DNA of 52,218 nt from an uncultured Acidimicrobiales bacterium (GCA_902805665.1 CADCTB010000152.1:1-52218); one strand, 5' to 3'; positions 31,388-46,207 are shown, counted from the first letter of the stretch. Made by a program: numbers and translations. The notes: generated from the letters alone by a model not told the origin.

Positions 31388-32515
31388 CTGACCTCCGGTT
31401 TCTCCACCCGGGCCATCCACGCCGGGCAGGAGCCCGATCCGGCCACGGGCGCAGTGACCACGCCCATCTACCAGACGTCGACCTTCGCCCACGACGGGCT
31501 GGGGGGCGACCGCGGCTACTCCTACGCCCGGGTGTCGAACCCCACCCGGACAGCGCTCGAGACGTGCCTGGCCTCTCTGGAGGGGGCGGCCCACGGGCTG
31601 GCCTTCGCCAGCGGCATGGCCGCAGTCGACACCGTCGTCCGCCAGCTCGATCCGGGTGACCACATCCTGGTCAACGCGGACGGCTACGGCGGCACCCACC
31701 GGCTGCTGACCCAGGTCCACCAGGCCTCCTTCAGTCCCGTCGACCTGGCCGACCTGGACGCAGTCGCGGCGGCGTGGACCGACCGGACCCGGCTGTTGTG
31801 GGTGGAGTCGCCCACCAACCCGGGCCTGGGCGTGGTCGACATCGCCGCCCTCGCCGCCATGGCTCGGGAGCGGGGAGCCTGGTGCGCGGTCGACAACACC
31901 TTCGCCACTCCGTGGCTGCAGCGCCCGCTCGAGCTGGGCGCCCACCTCGTCGTCCACTCCACGAGCAAGTACCTGGGCGGCCATTCCGACGTGATCGGAG
32001 GGTTCGTCGCTACCGACGACGACGCCCTGGCCGCCGCCCTGACCCTGGTCCGCAACGCCGCCGGTTCGGTGCCCGGCCCGTTCGACACCTTCCTGGTCCT
32101 ACGAGGCGTGAAGACGCTCGCCGTCCGCATGGACCGCCACTGCTCGAACGCCCTCGCGGTGGCCGCCTTCCTGCGATCCCATCCGGCGATGGCCCAGGTC
32201 CGCTATCCCGGTCTGGCCGACGACCCGGGCCACGCCCTCGCCGCCCGCCAGATGCACGGCGGCTTCGGTGGGATGGTGGCTTGTGTGCTGCACGGAGGTG
32301 AGGAGGCGGCGGCCGCCTTCGTGGCCCGGACCCGGTTGTTCACCCTGGGCGAATCGCTGGGCGGCGTGGAATCGCTCATCGGCTACCCCGCCCGCATGAG
32401 CCACGCCAGCCTGGCCGGCACGCCTCTGGCCGCCGACCCCGGCCTGGTCCGGCTCTCCGTGGGCATCGAGGACGTCGACGACCTGCTGGAGGACCTGGCC
32501 CAAGCGCTCGGCTAG
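31388..32515 (+). CDS. Cystathionine gamma-synthase/lyase-type PLP enzyme, non-canonical start
   Basis: A fold-type I PLP enzyme of the Cys/Met metabolism family: FSTRAIHAGQEPDPATGAVTTPIYQTSTFAHDG at the start, YSYARVSNPTRTALE, and the PLP lysine in HSTSKYLGGHSDVIGG, ending GVESLIGYPARMSHASL...LVRLSVGIEDVDDLLEDL. The natural N-terminus (TSGFSTRAIHAG) begins right after the CooC TAG, where only a CTG (31388) is available; the track GTG at 31454 would delete about 22 conserved residues. With CTG it is 375 aa, normal for the family. Likely makes or cleaves cystathionine. The stop overlaps the convergent gene by 4 bp. Confidence 0.88.
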   Translation: MTSGFSTRAIHAGQEPDPATGAVTTPIYQTSTFAHDGLGGDRGYSYARVSNPTRTALETCLASLEGAAHGLAFASGMAAVDTVVRQLDPGDHILVNADGYGGTHRLLTQVHQASFSPVDLADLDAVAAAWTDRTRLLWVESPTNPGLGVVDIAALAAMARERGAWCAVDNTFATPWLQRPLELGAHLVVHSTSKYLGGHSDVIGGFVATDDDALAAALTLVRNAAGSVPGPFDTFLVLRGVKTLAVRMDRHCSNALAVAAFLRSHPAMAQVRYPGLADDPGHALAARQMHGGFGGMVACVLHGGEEAAAAFVARTRLFTLGESLGGVESLIGYPARMSHASLAGTPLAADPGLVRLSVGIEDVDDLLEDLAQALG

Positions 32516-33945
32516 GACTGGAAGGCGGCGACGACCGGGGCGAAACCGGCGATCGACTCCTCGTCGAGGGTGTCCAGGCGCACCATCTCGGTCTGGACGC
32601 CGGCCTCGGCCAGCTCCCGGTAGCGGCCGATGTGCTCCTCGACCGTGCCGGCGACGGCCCGGGCCTGAAGGGCGGCGCCCGCGTCGTCGCTCACGAGCGC
32701 CGAGGCCAGGTGGGTCACTTCTACCGCCGCGGGGTCGCGGCCGACGTCGGCGCAGTGGGCACGCAGCACCTCCACCTTGTGACGGACAGTGGCGGCGTCG
32801 CCGAAGAGGTTGCACGCGTCGGCGTACTGGGCCACCAGCCGCAAGGTCCGCCGCTCACCCGAGCCGCCGACGAGGATCGGTATGCGCTCCTGCACCGGTC
32901 GCGGGTAACAGAGGGCTTCTGACACGGTGACGACCTTGCCCTCGAACGGCGGCGCCCCCGGCCCCCACATCAGCGGCAGGACCTGCAGGGCGTCCTCGAG
33001 CATCTCGAACCGCCGGCGTCGGGGCGGGAAGTCGAAGCCGTAGGCCTTGTGCTCGCGCTCGAACCAACCGGCGCCGATGCCGCAGACGGCCCGACCCCCC
33101 GAGAGGACGTCGAGCGTGGCGACGATCTTGGCCAGGTGACCGACGTTCCGGTAGGTGATGCCCGTCACCAGTGTGCCGAGCGTGGCCCGGCTGGTGTGCC
33201 CGGCGAGGAACCCGAGGGTCGTCCAGCTGTCGAGCATGTTGTCCCAGTGCCGGCCCACCTGGGGGATCTGGATGAAGTGGTCCATCACCCACAGGCTGGT
33301 GAATCCGGCGTCCTCGGCGGCCCGGGCCACCGAGGCCAGCCGGGCGCCGATCTCCACCGGACCGCCTGGCCAGTCGAACGTGGCGATCTGCAGGCCGAAC
33401 GACAGGGCCATGGGGTCCTCCTGTTGACGGATGGCGGCGGCGGGCGCCGGAAGAAGCTCCGGGTGCACGATGCGCACGGGGCCAGGGGAGTGGACGGCGT
33501 CGAAGCCGTCGTCGGCCAGCTCTTCGCGCACCGCGGCCCACCGGCCGAGCTGGCCGGCCAGAACCTTGGGGGGCACCGGCCGGGCCCGCTGGGCGTTCCG
33601 GGCCCGGCACTCGGCCGCAGGAACGTCGTCGAAGGCCACGGCCACCACCGGCACGCCGTGGCGCCGGGCCAGGGCGACGTAACTCCGACGGCGCTCGCGC
33701 TCGAGGCCCAGCGTGTCGACGACCGTCAGCAGCCCGCGGCGCAGCCGGCGCTCCAGCACCAGGTCGAGGACGGCGAACGCGTCGGTACCCGCCCGCTGGT
33801 CGTGCTCCCCCTCGCCCACGAGCGCTCGGAGCCGGTCGGCGGAGACGACCTGCTCCGCCGGGAACCACTCCTCGGCCCACGTGGACTTGCCGCTCGCCGA
33901 CGGCCCGACCAGCACCACCAGGCAGCTACGGGCCAGGCGGAGCAC
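32512..33945 (-). CDS. P-loop kinase fused to F420-type LLM-class oxidoreductase
   Basis: A 477-aa continuous frame. Residues 1-~165 are a polynucleotide-kinase-like P-loop domain (VVLVGPSASGKSTWAEEWFPAEQVVSADRLRALVGE; VVDTLGLERERRRSYVALARRHGVPVVAVAFD). Residues ~179-477 are a luciferase-like monooxygenase domain (MALSFGLQIATFDWPGGPVEIGARLASVARAAEDAGFTSLWVMDHF; ILVGGSGERRTLRLVAQYADACN) of the TIGR03560 type, presumably F420-dependent. A strong AGGAGG lies 6 nt before an internal ATG at 33411, so a separate 299-aa LLM enzyme is probably also made. GTG start at 33945. It lies 23 bp from the S18 gene on the same strand. Confidence 0.87.
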   Translation of the reverse strand: MLRLARSCLVVLVGPSASGKSTWAEEWFPAEQVVSADRLRALVGEGEHDQRAGTDAFAVLDLVLERRLRRGLLTVVDTLGLERERRRSYVALARRHGVPVVAVAFDDVPAAECRARNAQRARPVPPKVLAGQLGRWAAVREELADDGFDAVHSPGPVRIVHPELLPAPAAAIRQQEDPMALSFGLQIATFDWPGGPVEIGARLASVARAAEDAGFTSLWVMDHFIQIPQVGRHWDNMLDSWTTLGFLAGHTSRATLGTLVTGITYRNVGHLAKIVATLDVLSGGRAVCGIGAGWFEREHKAYGFDFPPRRRRFEMLEDALQVLPLMWGPGAPPFEGKVVTVSEALCYPRPVQERIPILVGGSGERRTLRLVAQYADACNLFGDAATVRHKVEVLRAHCADVGRDPAAVEVTHLASALVSDDAGAALQARAVAGTVEEHIGRYRELAEAGVQTEMVRLDTLDEESIAGFAPVVAAFQS

Positions 33946-33968
33946 CGGCCTGGGATCAGCCGGTGTGG

Positions 33969-34427
33969 CTACTCGCTGTAAGCGGGAACGGCGAGGTCGT
34001 CAGCGGCGACATCGTCGCCGGCGGCCTCGGCGTCGGGTGCCGCGTCGGGAGCGGCGGCGCCGTTGTCGGCGTCACGGGCGGCGTCGGGCCGGGGCCCACG
34101 CGGTCCGCCACGGCCTCCGCCTCGACCGTCACGACCGCCGGCCTTGTCGCTCACCGTGCGCTGGGTGTACGGCAGCAGGGCGACCTCACGGGCCGTCTTG
34201 ATGGCGACGGCGACGTCGCGCTGGTGCTGCAGGCACGTGCCGGTGGTGCGGCGGGCCTTGATCTTGGCCCGGTCGCTGATGAACCGGCGCAGGACGTTGA
34301 CGTCCTTGTAGTCCACGAAGGTGACGTGGTCGCGGCAGAAGACGCAAACCTTGGGCTTGCCGCGTCGATTTGTGTCTCGGACCGGCGTTCGCTTCTTGCC
34401 GCGGTCGCGGTCGTTGTTCCGTGCCAT
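33969..34427 (-). CDS. rpsR: 30S ribosomal protein S18 with long C-terminal tail
   Basis: Residues 1-~90 are S18: [66 protein letters not shown]. The CVFC pair and the later Cys make this a zinc-ribbon (C+) form. A further ~60 residues are unusual: a Gly/Arg patch ([18 protein letters not shown]) then an Ala/Asp-rich acidic stretch ending VPAYSE. Typical S18 is 75-95 aa. It is not in the common rpsF-ssb-rpsR-rplI order here, so it may be the only copy or a paralogue. ATG 34427. Confidence 0.9.
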   Translation of the reverse strand: MARNNDRDRGKKRTPVRDTNRRGKPKVCVFCRDHVTFVDYKDVNVLRRFISDRAKIKARRTTGTCLQHQRDVAVAIKTAREVALLPYTQRTVSDKAGGRDGRGGGRGGPRGPRPDAARDADNGAAAPDAAPDAEAAGDDVAADDLAVPAYSE

Positions 34428-34479
34428 CGCCAGTCAGTGTAGCGGTTGAGGTCGCACCTACCGGTTCCCGGGCCCGAGA

Positions 34480-36741
34480 TCAGCGTCCGAAGTGCTGCCG
34501 GATGAGGTTGAGGGCGCTCCCCGCCCGGTACCACGCGATGTGCTCTTCGCTGAGGGTGTGGGTGCACGTGAAGTCGAGCGTGGAGCCGTCGGGACGGTGG
34601 AGCCGGCAGGCCACGGGCTGGTCCGGGGCGAGGGTGTCGAGGCCCAGGATCGAGATCCGATCCAGCTCGCCGACCTCGTCATAGGTGGCCGGGTCGGAGA
34701 AGACCAGGGGCAGGACCCCCTGCTTCTTCAGGTTCGTCTCCGCGATGCGGGCGAACGACCGCACGATGACCGCTTTGCCGCCCATGAACCGCGGCTCCAT
34801 CGCCGCGTGCTCCCGTGACGACCCCTCGCCGTAGTTCTCGTCACCCACCGCCACCCAGGCCAGACCGGCCTCCCTGTAGTGGCGCGCCACCTCGGGGAAC
34901 GGCTCCCGGGTCCCGTGGACCTCGCACCAGCCCACGCCCGACTCACCGGTGAACGCGTTGGTGGCCGCCGCGTAGAGGTTGGCGCTGATGTTCTCCAGGT
35001 GGCCGCGGAAGCGCAGCCACTTGCCGGCGGCGGAGATGTGGTCGGTCGTGCACTTGCCGCGGGCCTTGAGGAGCACCCGGAGCTCGGGGAGGACGTCGTC
35101 GGTGTTCGGGGGGAAGGGTTCCAGGCGCTGGAGCCGGCTGCTGGCCGGGTCGATCACCACCTCCACCGCGGCTCCGTCCTCCCGGGGAGCGACGAACCCG
35201 GCGTCGCCCGCCGCGAAACCGCCCCTCGGCAGCTCCGCGCCCTCGGGCTCCTCGAGAGGGTCCTCCCCGATGGGGTCGGTCAACGGGTTGAAATCGAGCG
35301 TGCCGGCCAGGGCGTAGGCCACGGTCGTCTCAGGCGACGCGATAAAGGCAAGGGTCTCCGCGTTGCCGTCGTTGCGCTTCGGGAAGTTGCGGTTGAACGA
35401 GGTGATGATGGAGTTGGTCTGGCCCTTGACCACGTCGGACCGGGCCCACTGGCCGATGCACGGGCCACACGCGTTGGCCAGCACCGTGGCGCCGACCGCT
35501 TCGAGGTCGCCCAGCAGCCCGTCGCGCTCCACAGTGGCCCGTACCGAGTCGGATCCGGGCGTGACCAGAAGAGGGGTCCGGACCTTCAGGCCGCGGGCCG
35601 TGGCCTGGCGGGCCACGCTGGCGGCCCGGCTGATGTCCTCGTACGACGAGTTGGTGCACGAGCCCACCAGGGCCTGGGACAGCTCCAGTGGCCAGCCCTG
35701 CTCCCTGGCCTCGGAACCGAGGGTGGAGACGGCGCGGCCCAGGTCGGGCGTGTGGGGGCCGACCACGTGAGGCTCGAGGGCGGAGAGGTCGATCTCGATG
35801 AGCTCGTCGAAGAACGAGGCCGGGTCGGCCAGGACCTCGTCGTCCGCTCGCAGGTGGACGGCCACCGCGTCGGCCGCCTCGGCCAGTGCGGCCCGGCCCG
35901 TGGCGGTCATGTACGCCCGCGACCGGTCGTCGTAGGGGAAGATCGACGTGGTGGCGCCGATCTCGGCGCCCATGTTGCAGATGGTGGCCTTCCCGGTGGC
36001 GCTGATGGCCGCCGTTCCGGGCCCGAAGTACTCGACGATGGCCCCGGTGCCGCCGCGCACGGTGAGCACCTCGGCGACCTTCAGGATCACGTCCTTCGGC
36101 GCCGCCCACCCCGACAGGGCGCCGGTGAGGTGGATGCCGATGAGGCGGGGCCAGCGCAGCCCGAACGTGCCACCGGTCATCACGTCGACCGCATCGGCTC
36201 CGCCCACACCGATGGCGATGGTGCTCAGGCCGCCGGCGTTGGGGGTGTGGCTGTCGGTGCCGATGATCATCCCGCCCGGGAAGGCGTACCGCTCGAGGAC
36301 GATCTGGTGGATGATCCCGGCGCCGGGCTTCCAGAAGCCGATGCCGTACCGCTGCGACGCGGTGCAGAGGAAGTCATAGACCTCGCGGTTCACGTCCTCG
36401 GCTACGGCCAGGTCGGCCGCGGCGCCGTCCTGGGCCAGGATCAGGTGGTCACAGTGGATGGTGGTCGGCACCTGCACGGTGGGCAGGCCGGCGGTCATGA
36501 ACTGGAGGACGGCCATCTGGGCGGTGGCGTCCTGCATGGCCACCCGGTCGGGCCGCAGCTCGACATAGGACCGGCCCCTGACCGGGGGCTCGACGCCCGG
36601 ATCAGCCAGATGGGCGACCAGGACCTTCTCGGCCAGGGTCAGCGGACGGCCCAGGAGGCGACGGCCGACCGCCACCCGGTCGTCCAGCTCCGCGTACAGC
36701 CGCTGGACCAGCTCAACTGGGGTACTGGCGGTGATGGTGAT
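34480..36741 (-). CDS. acn: Aconitate hydratase (AcnA/mitochondrial-type)
   Basis: Interconverts citrate and isocitrate in the TCA cycle through a [4Fe-4S] cluster. Cluster ligands are in LVGSCTNSSYED and NACGPCIGQW; active-site segments include IIGTDSHTPNAGGL, NFPKRNDG and GEGSSREHAAMEPRFMGG. The track start is GTG 36675 (731 aa). The conserved N-terminus TPVELVQRLYAELDDRVAVGRRLLGRPLTLAEK extends further upstream, where no ATG/GTG/TTG exists. A perfect AGGAGG (36748-36753) sits 6 nt before ATC 36741, giving 753 aa. I annotate the longer form with that reservation. It is divergent from the septum-formation-like gene. Confidence 0.9.
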   Translation of the reverse strand: MTITASTPVELVQRLYAELDDRVAVGRRLLGRPLTLAEKVLVAHLADPGVEPPVRGRSYVELRPDRVAMQDATAQMAVLQFMTAGLPTVQVPTTIHCDHLILAQDGAAADLAVAEDVNREVYDFLCTASQRYGIGFWKPGAGIIHQIVLERYAFPGGMIIGTDSHTPNAGGLSTIAIGVGGADAVDVMTGGTFGLRWPRLIGIHLTGALSGWAAPKDVILKVAEVLTVRGGTGAIVEYFGPGTAAISATGKATICNMGAEIGATTSIFPYDDRSRAYMTATGRAALAEAADAVAVHLRADDEVLADPASFFDELIEIDLSALEPHVVGPHTPDLGRAVSTLGSEAREQGWPLELSQALVGSCTNSSYEDISRAASVARQATARGLKVRTPLLVTPGSDSVRATVERDGLLGDLEAVGATVLANACGPCIGQWARSDVVKGQTNSIITSFNRNFPKRNDGNAETLAFIASPETTVAYALAGTLDFNPLTDPIGEDPLEEPEGAELPRGGFAAGDAGFVAPREDGAAVEVVIDPASSRLQRLEPFPPNTDDVLPELRVLLKARGKCTTDHISAAGKWLRFRGHLENISANLYAAATNAFTGESGVGWCEVHGTREPFPEVARHYREAGLAWVAVGDENYGEGSSREHAAMEPRFMGGKAVIVRSFARIAETNLKKQGVLPLVFSDPATYDEVGELDRISILGLDTLAPDQPVACRLHRPDGSTLDFTCTHTLSEEHIAWYRAGSALNLIRQHFGR

Positions 36742-36907
36742 GGCCTGCCTCCTCTCGGTCAGTCATTGTCGCACCGAGACGAGCCGTACCACGTCCGCGT
36801 CCTTCCGGGGCCTGACCGACCGCACCCTATGCTGGTCTGCGCACGGGACCGCACGGCCTGACGGCGTGCCGGAGGAGGCCTGGCGACCGACCGCTCTGGA
36901 GGAGGAC

Positions 36908-38263
<1,356 letters not shown>

Positions 38264-38280
38264 CCCCGCACGAGGGAGCC

Positions 38281-38838
38281 ATGCCCGGACCTGCACGCTC
38301 CTCGGGGGACGGGATCGGACGGTCGAGCAGCCCGGCGGCCGAGCGGGTCAGCGCCGACCTGCGGCTGGGCACCGGAGCCGACCTTCGCCGCCGCCGGCGG
38401 GTGAGCGCGATGGCGCTGGGGGCCGCCGGTTCGATGGGTGTCGTCGCGGCCTACCAGATGGGCCTCGTGAAGCACCTGCCCGAGCCGCCCATCGGTCTCT
38501 TCGACGCCGACAAGGTCGACGCATCCGGGGAGGCATACCAATACCTCAAGACGCCCGACGCGGCCCTCGGCCTGGCCAGCTATGCGGGCACCCTCGTGCT
38601 GGCCGGAATGGGATCGGCCCACCGAGCCCAGGAGCGGCCGTGGATCCCCCTGGCCCTGGCGGCCAAGGTCGCGCTGGACACGGCATCGGCCCTGTACCTC
38701 ACGGTGGAACAGGGCTCGAAGCACCGCCGGTTCTGTTCGTGGTGCGTACTGGCGGCGGGCCTCAGCGCCGCGATGGTCCCCCAGGTCGTCCCCGAGGCGC
38801 GGACCGCCTGGGGCTACATCCGCGGCCGGCGATCCTGA
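38281..38838 (+). CDS. Vitamin K epoxide reductase-like membrane protein
   Basis: A 185-aa protein starting 17 bp after the previous stop with a CGAGGGAG site. Hydrophobic segments are VSAMALGAAGSMGVVAAYQMG, AALGLASYAGTLVLAGMG, WIPLALAAKVALDTASALYL and WCVLAAGLSAAMVPQVV, giving four helices. The active-site CxxC is FCSWC at the start of the last helix, as in VKOR homologues that regenerate disulfides for DsbA-like partners. Loop cysteines of classic VKOR are not evident. The neighbouring protein has extracytoplasmic Cys, so a disulfide role is plausible. Alternative: a related VKOR-fold protein with other redox partners. Confidence 0.78.
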   Translation: MPGPARSSGDGIGRSSSPAAERVSADLRLGTGADLRRRRRVSAMALGAAGSMGVVAAYQMGLVKHLPEPPIGLFDADKVDASGEAYQYLKTPDAALGLASYAGTLVLAGMGSAHRAQERPWIPLALAAKVALDTASALYLTVEQGSKHRRFCSWCVLAAGLSAAMVPQVVPEARTAWGYIRGRRS

Positions 38839-38882
38839 CCCACGCAACGCAGCACCGGCCTGCACTCGGGGGCCACCGCCTG

Positions 38883-40676
38883 ATGAGCAACGGCCGCTCC
38901 ACTGCCCTGGTCGGAGCAGCCGCCGAGGTCGACTGGTGGTGCGGGCCCGAAGTGGACTCACGCCCGCTGCTCTGGTCGCTCCTCGACCCCACCGGGGCCG
39001 CGGCCCGCTGGCCCGATGTCGAGCAGGTCGATCGGTCGGAGGCGCCCACCGGTCCAGTGGTCCGGACGGTCCTGCGTCGAAACGGCTCGACGGTCGAGTG
39101 CCGGGACGCGCTGGTGGAGGAGGGTCTTGTCCGCATCATCCGGTGTGCGGACGCCGAATTGGACATCATCCACGAGCTGGCACTGGGTGGCTTCGACCGG
39201 CCGTGGGGCGATTGGCATGGTGCCGGCTACTGCCGTCTCGCCGGAGCGATCGTCACCGTCTCCGGCGGCGTGTCGTCGGCCGACGGACCGTGGCTCACGA
39301 CCAGGCTGCACGCGCCAAGAGGTGGCTGGGCCGCGCTGGTGATCGCAGTCGACGTCGATCCCCCCGAAGCCGACGGGGAGCGGCTGGCCCGTCGGCTCCA
39401 CGCGCTGGAAGCGGAGAGCCGGGACACGCAGGATCAGGCCCGGCTGCCCCGCCACCATCCCGAGCGGGCGGCCGACGCCCTGGCGGTCCTGAAGGCGTGC
39501 ACGTACCGGCCGACGGGCGCGGTCGTGGCCGCGCCGACCACATCACTGCCCGAGGCGCCCGGCGCCGACCGGCAGTTCGACTACCGCTACAGCTGGCTAC
39601 GTGACGCGTCCCTCGGTATTTCCGTCGGGGCATTGCTCGGCAAGCGAGCGGCGGCCGACCGCTATCTGCGTTTCGTGCTGAGCCTGGCAGAGGACGGCAG
39701 GGCCCCCGCCACGCCGCTGACCGACGTCCGTGGGGGACGGGTACCGAAGGAGCGTGAAGTCGACGGCGTGGCCGGCTGGGCCGGCTCGCAGCCGGTCCGG
39801 GTGGGCAACGACGCCGTCGACCAGGTCCAGCACGACTCGCTCGGCCTGCTCCTCGAGGGAATCTCCGTGTACCTGCAGACCGGCGGCAGTCTGGACGACG
39901 AGACGTGGCGCCTGGTCGAGGCTGCGGCCGAGCGGGCCGCATCGGCGGAACGGGGACCGACCAGCGGCATCTGGGAGCTCCGGCAACCTCGCGACCTGGT
40001 GAGCGCCGACATCGGACGGTGGATATGTCTCGACCGGGCGATCTGGATCGCACGGGGTTGGCGGCCCCGTGCTCACCGCCGCCACTGGAAGCAAACTCGA
40101 GACGACCTGCGCGAGCGCGTGCTCGGCGCCATCCTGCCCGACGGCGGCCTCCCGCAGGCATACGACGGCAAGCCGGAGCCCGATGCGTCGGCGTTGATGG
40201 CCGTGGTGTTCGGCATGCTGTCGCCACGCGATCCGAGGGCGGCCCGGCTCGTGCGGGCCACCATCGACCGCCTGGGCTCAGGGCCGTTCCTGTACCGCTA
40301 CCTCCCGGGCGGCGACGACGGCTTCCAGGGCAGGGAGGGCGCGTTCCTGCCGGTGTGCTGGTGGGCGGTGTCGGCGCTGGCCACGGTCGGCCAGGTCGAA
40401 GAAGCCCACCGGCGGGCCGACGAGCTGTGCGCCGTGCTTCCCCGCCTCATGTCCGAGGAGATCGATCCCGACACGGGGGAGATGCTCGGCAACACCCCGC
40501 TCGTGTGGTCGCACGCCGAGGCGGCGCGAGCCATGTACGTGCTGGACGCGGCCACACTGAAAGCACGCTTCGGTGGGGCGGCCCTCTGGGTTTGGCGGAT
40601 CGTCAGGTACCTGCGGCTGCGCTGGCCGCACCACGACACATCACGGACGGAGGCAGGCATGGAGATGGCGCGTTGA
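38883..40676 (+). CDS. Glycoside hydrolase family 15 protein (glucoamylase/trehalase-like)
   Basis: A 597-aa enzyme with an N-terminal beta-sandwich (about 1-220) and a GH15 (alpha/alpha)6 barrel. QFDYRYSWLRDASLGISVGALLG is the family hallmark, PTSGIWELRQPRDLVSADIGRWICLDRAI carries the general-acid Glu in GIWE, and REGAFLPVCWWAVSALATVGQVEEA has the second catalytic Glu region. The substrate (maltodextrin, trehalose or glucosylated product) is not determinable. ATG 38883 is preceded only weakly. Its stop TGA overlaps the TTG start of the SDR gene, so the two are coupled. Confidence 0.9.
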   Translation: MSNGRSTALVGAAAEVDWWCGPEVDSRPLLWSLLDPTGAAARWPDVEQVDRSEAPTGPVVRTVLRRNGSTVECRDALVEEGLVRIIRCADAELDIIHELALGGFDRPWGDWHGAGYCRLAGAIVTVSGGVSSADGPWLTTRLHAPRGGWAALVIAVDVDPPEADGERLARRLHALEAESRDTQDQARLPRHHPERAADALAVLKACTYRPTGAVVAAPTTSLPEAPGADRQFDYRYSWLRDASLGISVGALLGKRAAADRYLRFVLSLAEDGRAPATPLTDVRGGRVPKEREVDGVAGWAGSQPVRVGNDAVDQVQHDSLGLLLEGISVYLQTGGSLDDETWRLVEAAAERAASAERGPTSGIWELRQPRDLVSADIGRWICLDRAIWIARGWRPRAHRRHWKQTRDDLRERVLGAILPDGGLPQAYDGKPEPDASALMAVVFGMLSPRDPRAARLVRATIDRLGSGPFLYRYLPGGDDGFQGREGAFLPVCWWAVSALATVGQVEEAHRRADELCAVLPRLMSEEIDPDTGEMLGNTPLVWSHAEAARAMYVLDAATLKARFGGAALWVWRIVRYLRLRWPHHDTSRTEAGMEMAR

Positions 40677-41674
40677 CCGACAGGCGGGTGGTGGTGATCA
40701 CGGGCGGCTCGGCCGGGGCCGGTCGGGCCGCGGCGCGGGCCTTCGCCCACAAGGGCGCCCACGTGGCATTGCTGGCCCGGGGCGAGGAGCGGCTGGCCCA
40801 GGCGCAGCGGGAGGTCGAGGGCGCAGGGGTGCGCTGCCTCGCCATCCCTGCCGACGTGGCCGACGCGGCGGCCGTCGAGGAAGCGGCGACCCGCATAGAG
40901 GAGACTCTCGGTCCCATCGACGTGTGGGTGAACAGCGCGATGACGTCGGTCTTTTCGCCGGTCCACGAGCTGCAGGCCGACGAGGTCCGCCGGGTCATCG
41001 AGGTCACCTATCTGGGCAGCGTGAACGGCATCCTGGCCGCGCTCCGCCGCATGCGCACCCGTGACCGCGGCACGATCGTCCAGGTCGGGTCGGCCCTGGC
41101 CTACCGGGCGATCCCCCTTCAGGCCAGCTACTGCGCGTCGAAGTTCGCCATCCGCGGCTTCGTGGACTCCCTGCGCTGTGAGCTGCGGCACGACAGGAGC
41201 GGTATACGGGTGACGAGCGTCCACATGCCTGCGCTCAACACCCCGCAGTTCGGATGGGTCCGCAGCCGCCTGCCGTTCCATCCTCAGCCCGTGCCGCCCA
41301 TCTACCAGCCCGAAGTCGCGGCCCGGGCCATCGTGTGGGCGGCCGACCATCCCCGCCGTGAGTACTGGGTCGGCTATCCCACCGTGGGGGCGATCGGCGC
41401 CAACCTGTTCGTGCCCGGTCTGCTCGACCGCTACCTGGCCCGCACGAACTTCGAGGCCCAGCAGACCGACCAGCCGGTTTCTCCCGACCGGCTTGACAAC
41501 CTCGACAAGCCCGTCCCGGGGGCCCATGGGGCCCACGGCATCTTCGACGCCAAGGCCAAGCCCCGGAGCATCCAGAGCCAGCTCAGCATGCACCGCCGGC
41601 TGGCGGCGGGAACGGTTTCGGGCGTGGCCCTGGCGGCCATGGCCGCCCGCCGGAGGCGCGAAGCCGCCGGGTGA
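40673..41674 (+). CDS. Short-chain dehydrogenase/reductase with C-terminal extension
   Basis: A 333-aa SDR beginning TDRRVVVITGGSAGAGRAAARAFA (cofactor TGxxxGxG-like), with NSAMTSVF replacing the usual NNAG, active-site VGSALAY...YCASK (Ser, Tyr, Lys) and a typical MPALNTPQFGW after it. Beyond residue ~250 an extra 80 residues (YLARTNFEAQQTDQPVSPDRLDNLDKPVPGAHGAHGIFDAKAKPRS) end in an Arg-rich, mildly hydrophobic tail. This larger SDR type often sits near GH15 genes in actinobacteria (recollection). TTG start overlaps the GH15 stop. Convergent with gltB, 9 bp apart. Confidence 0.9.
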   Translation: MTDRRVVVITGGSAGAGRAAARAFAHKGAHVALLARGEERLAQAQREVEGAGVRCLAIPADVADAAAVEEAATRIEETLGPIDVWVNSAMTSVFSPVHELQADEVRRVIEVTYLGSVNGILAALRRMRTRDRGTIVQVGSALAYRAIPLQASYCASKFAIRGFVDSLRCELRHDRSGIRVTSVHMPALNTPQFGWVRSRLPFHPQPVPPIYQPEVAARAIVWAADHPRREYWVGYPTVGAIGANLFVPGLLDRYLARTNFEAQQTDQPVSPDRLDNLDKPVPGAHGAHGIFDAKAKPRSIQSQLSMHRRLAAGTVSGVALAAMAARRRREAAG

Positions 41675-41683
41675 GGAGCTGCG

Positions 41684-46081
<4,398 letters not shown>

Positions 46082-46207
46082 GCGTCACCTCGGCGACAGA
46101 GTCATACAGCTGGGGAACCGGGACGCTTCCTCGTCGAAGGTCTTTGAGCGAAGAGGCGCCGTTGCCCCTGCCCCGGTGGAGTGCGGCGCCAATGTACATC
46201 AGGACGG

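Noticed and set aside
34879-36861. 660-aa plus-strand ORF across aconitase
   Set aside because: Antisense shadow; the aconitase frame has all cluster ligands.
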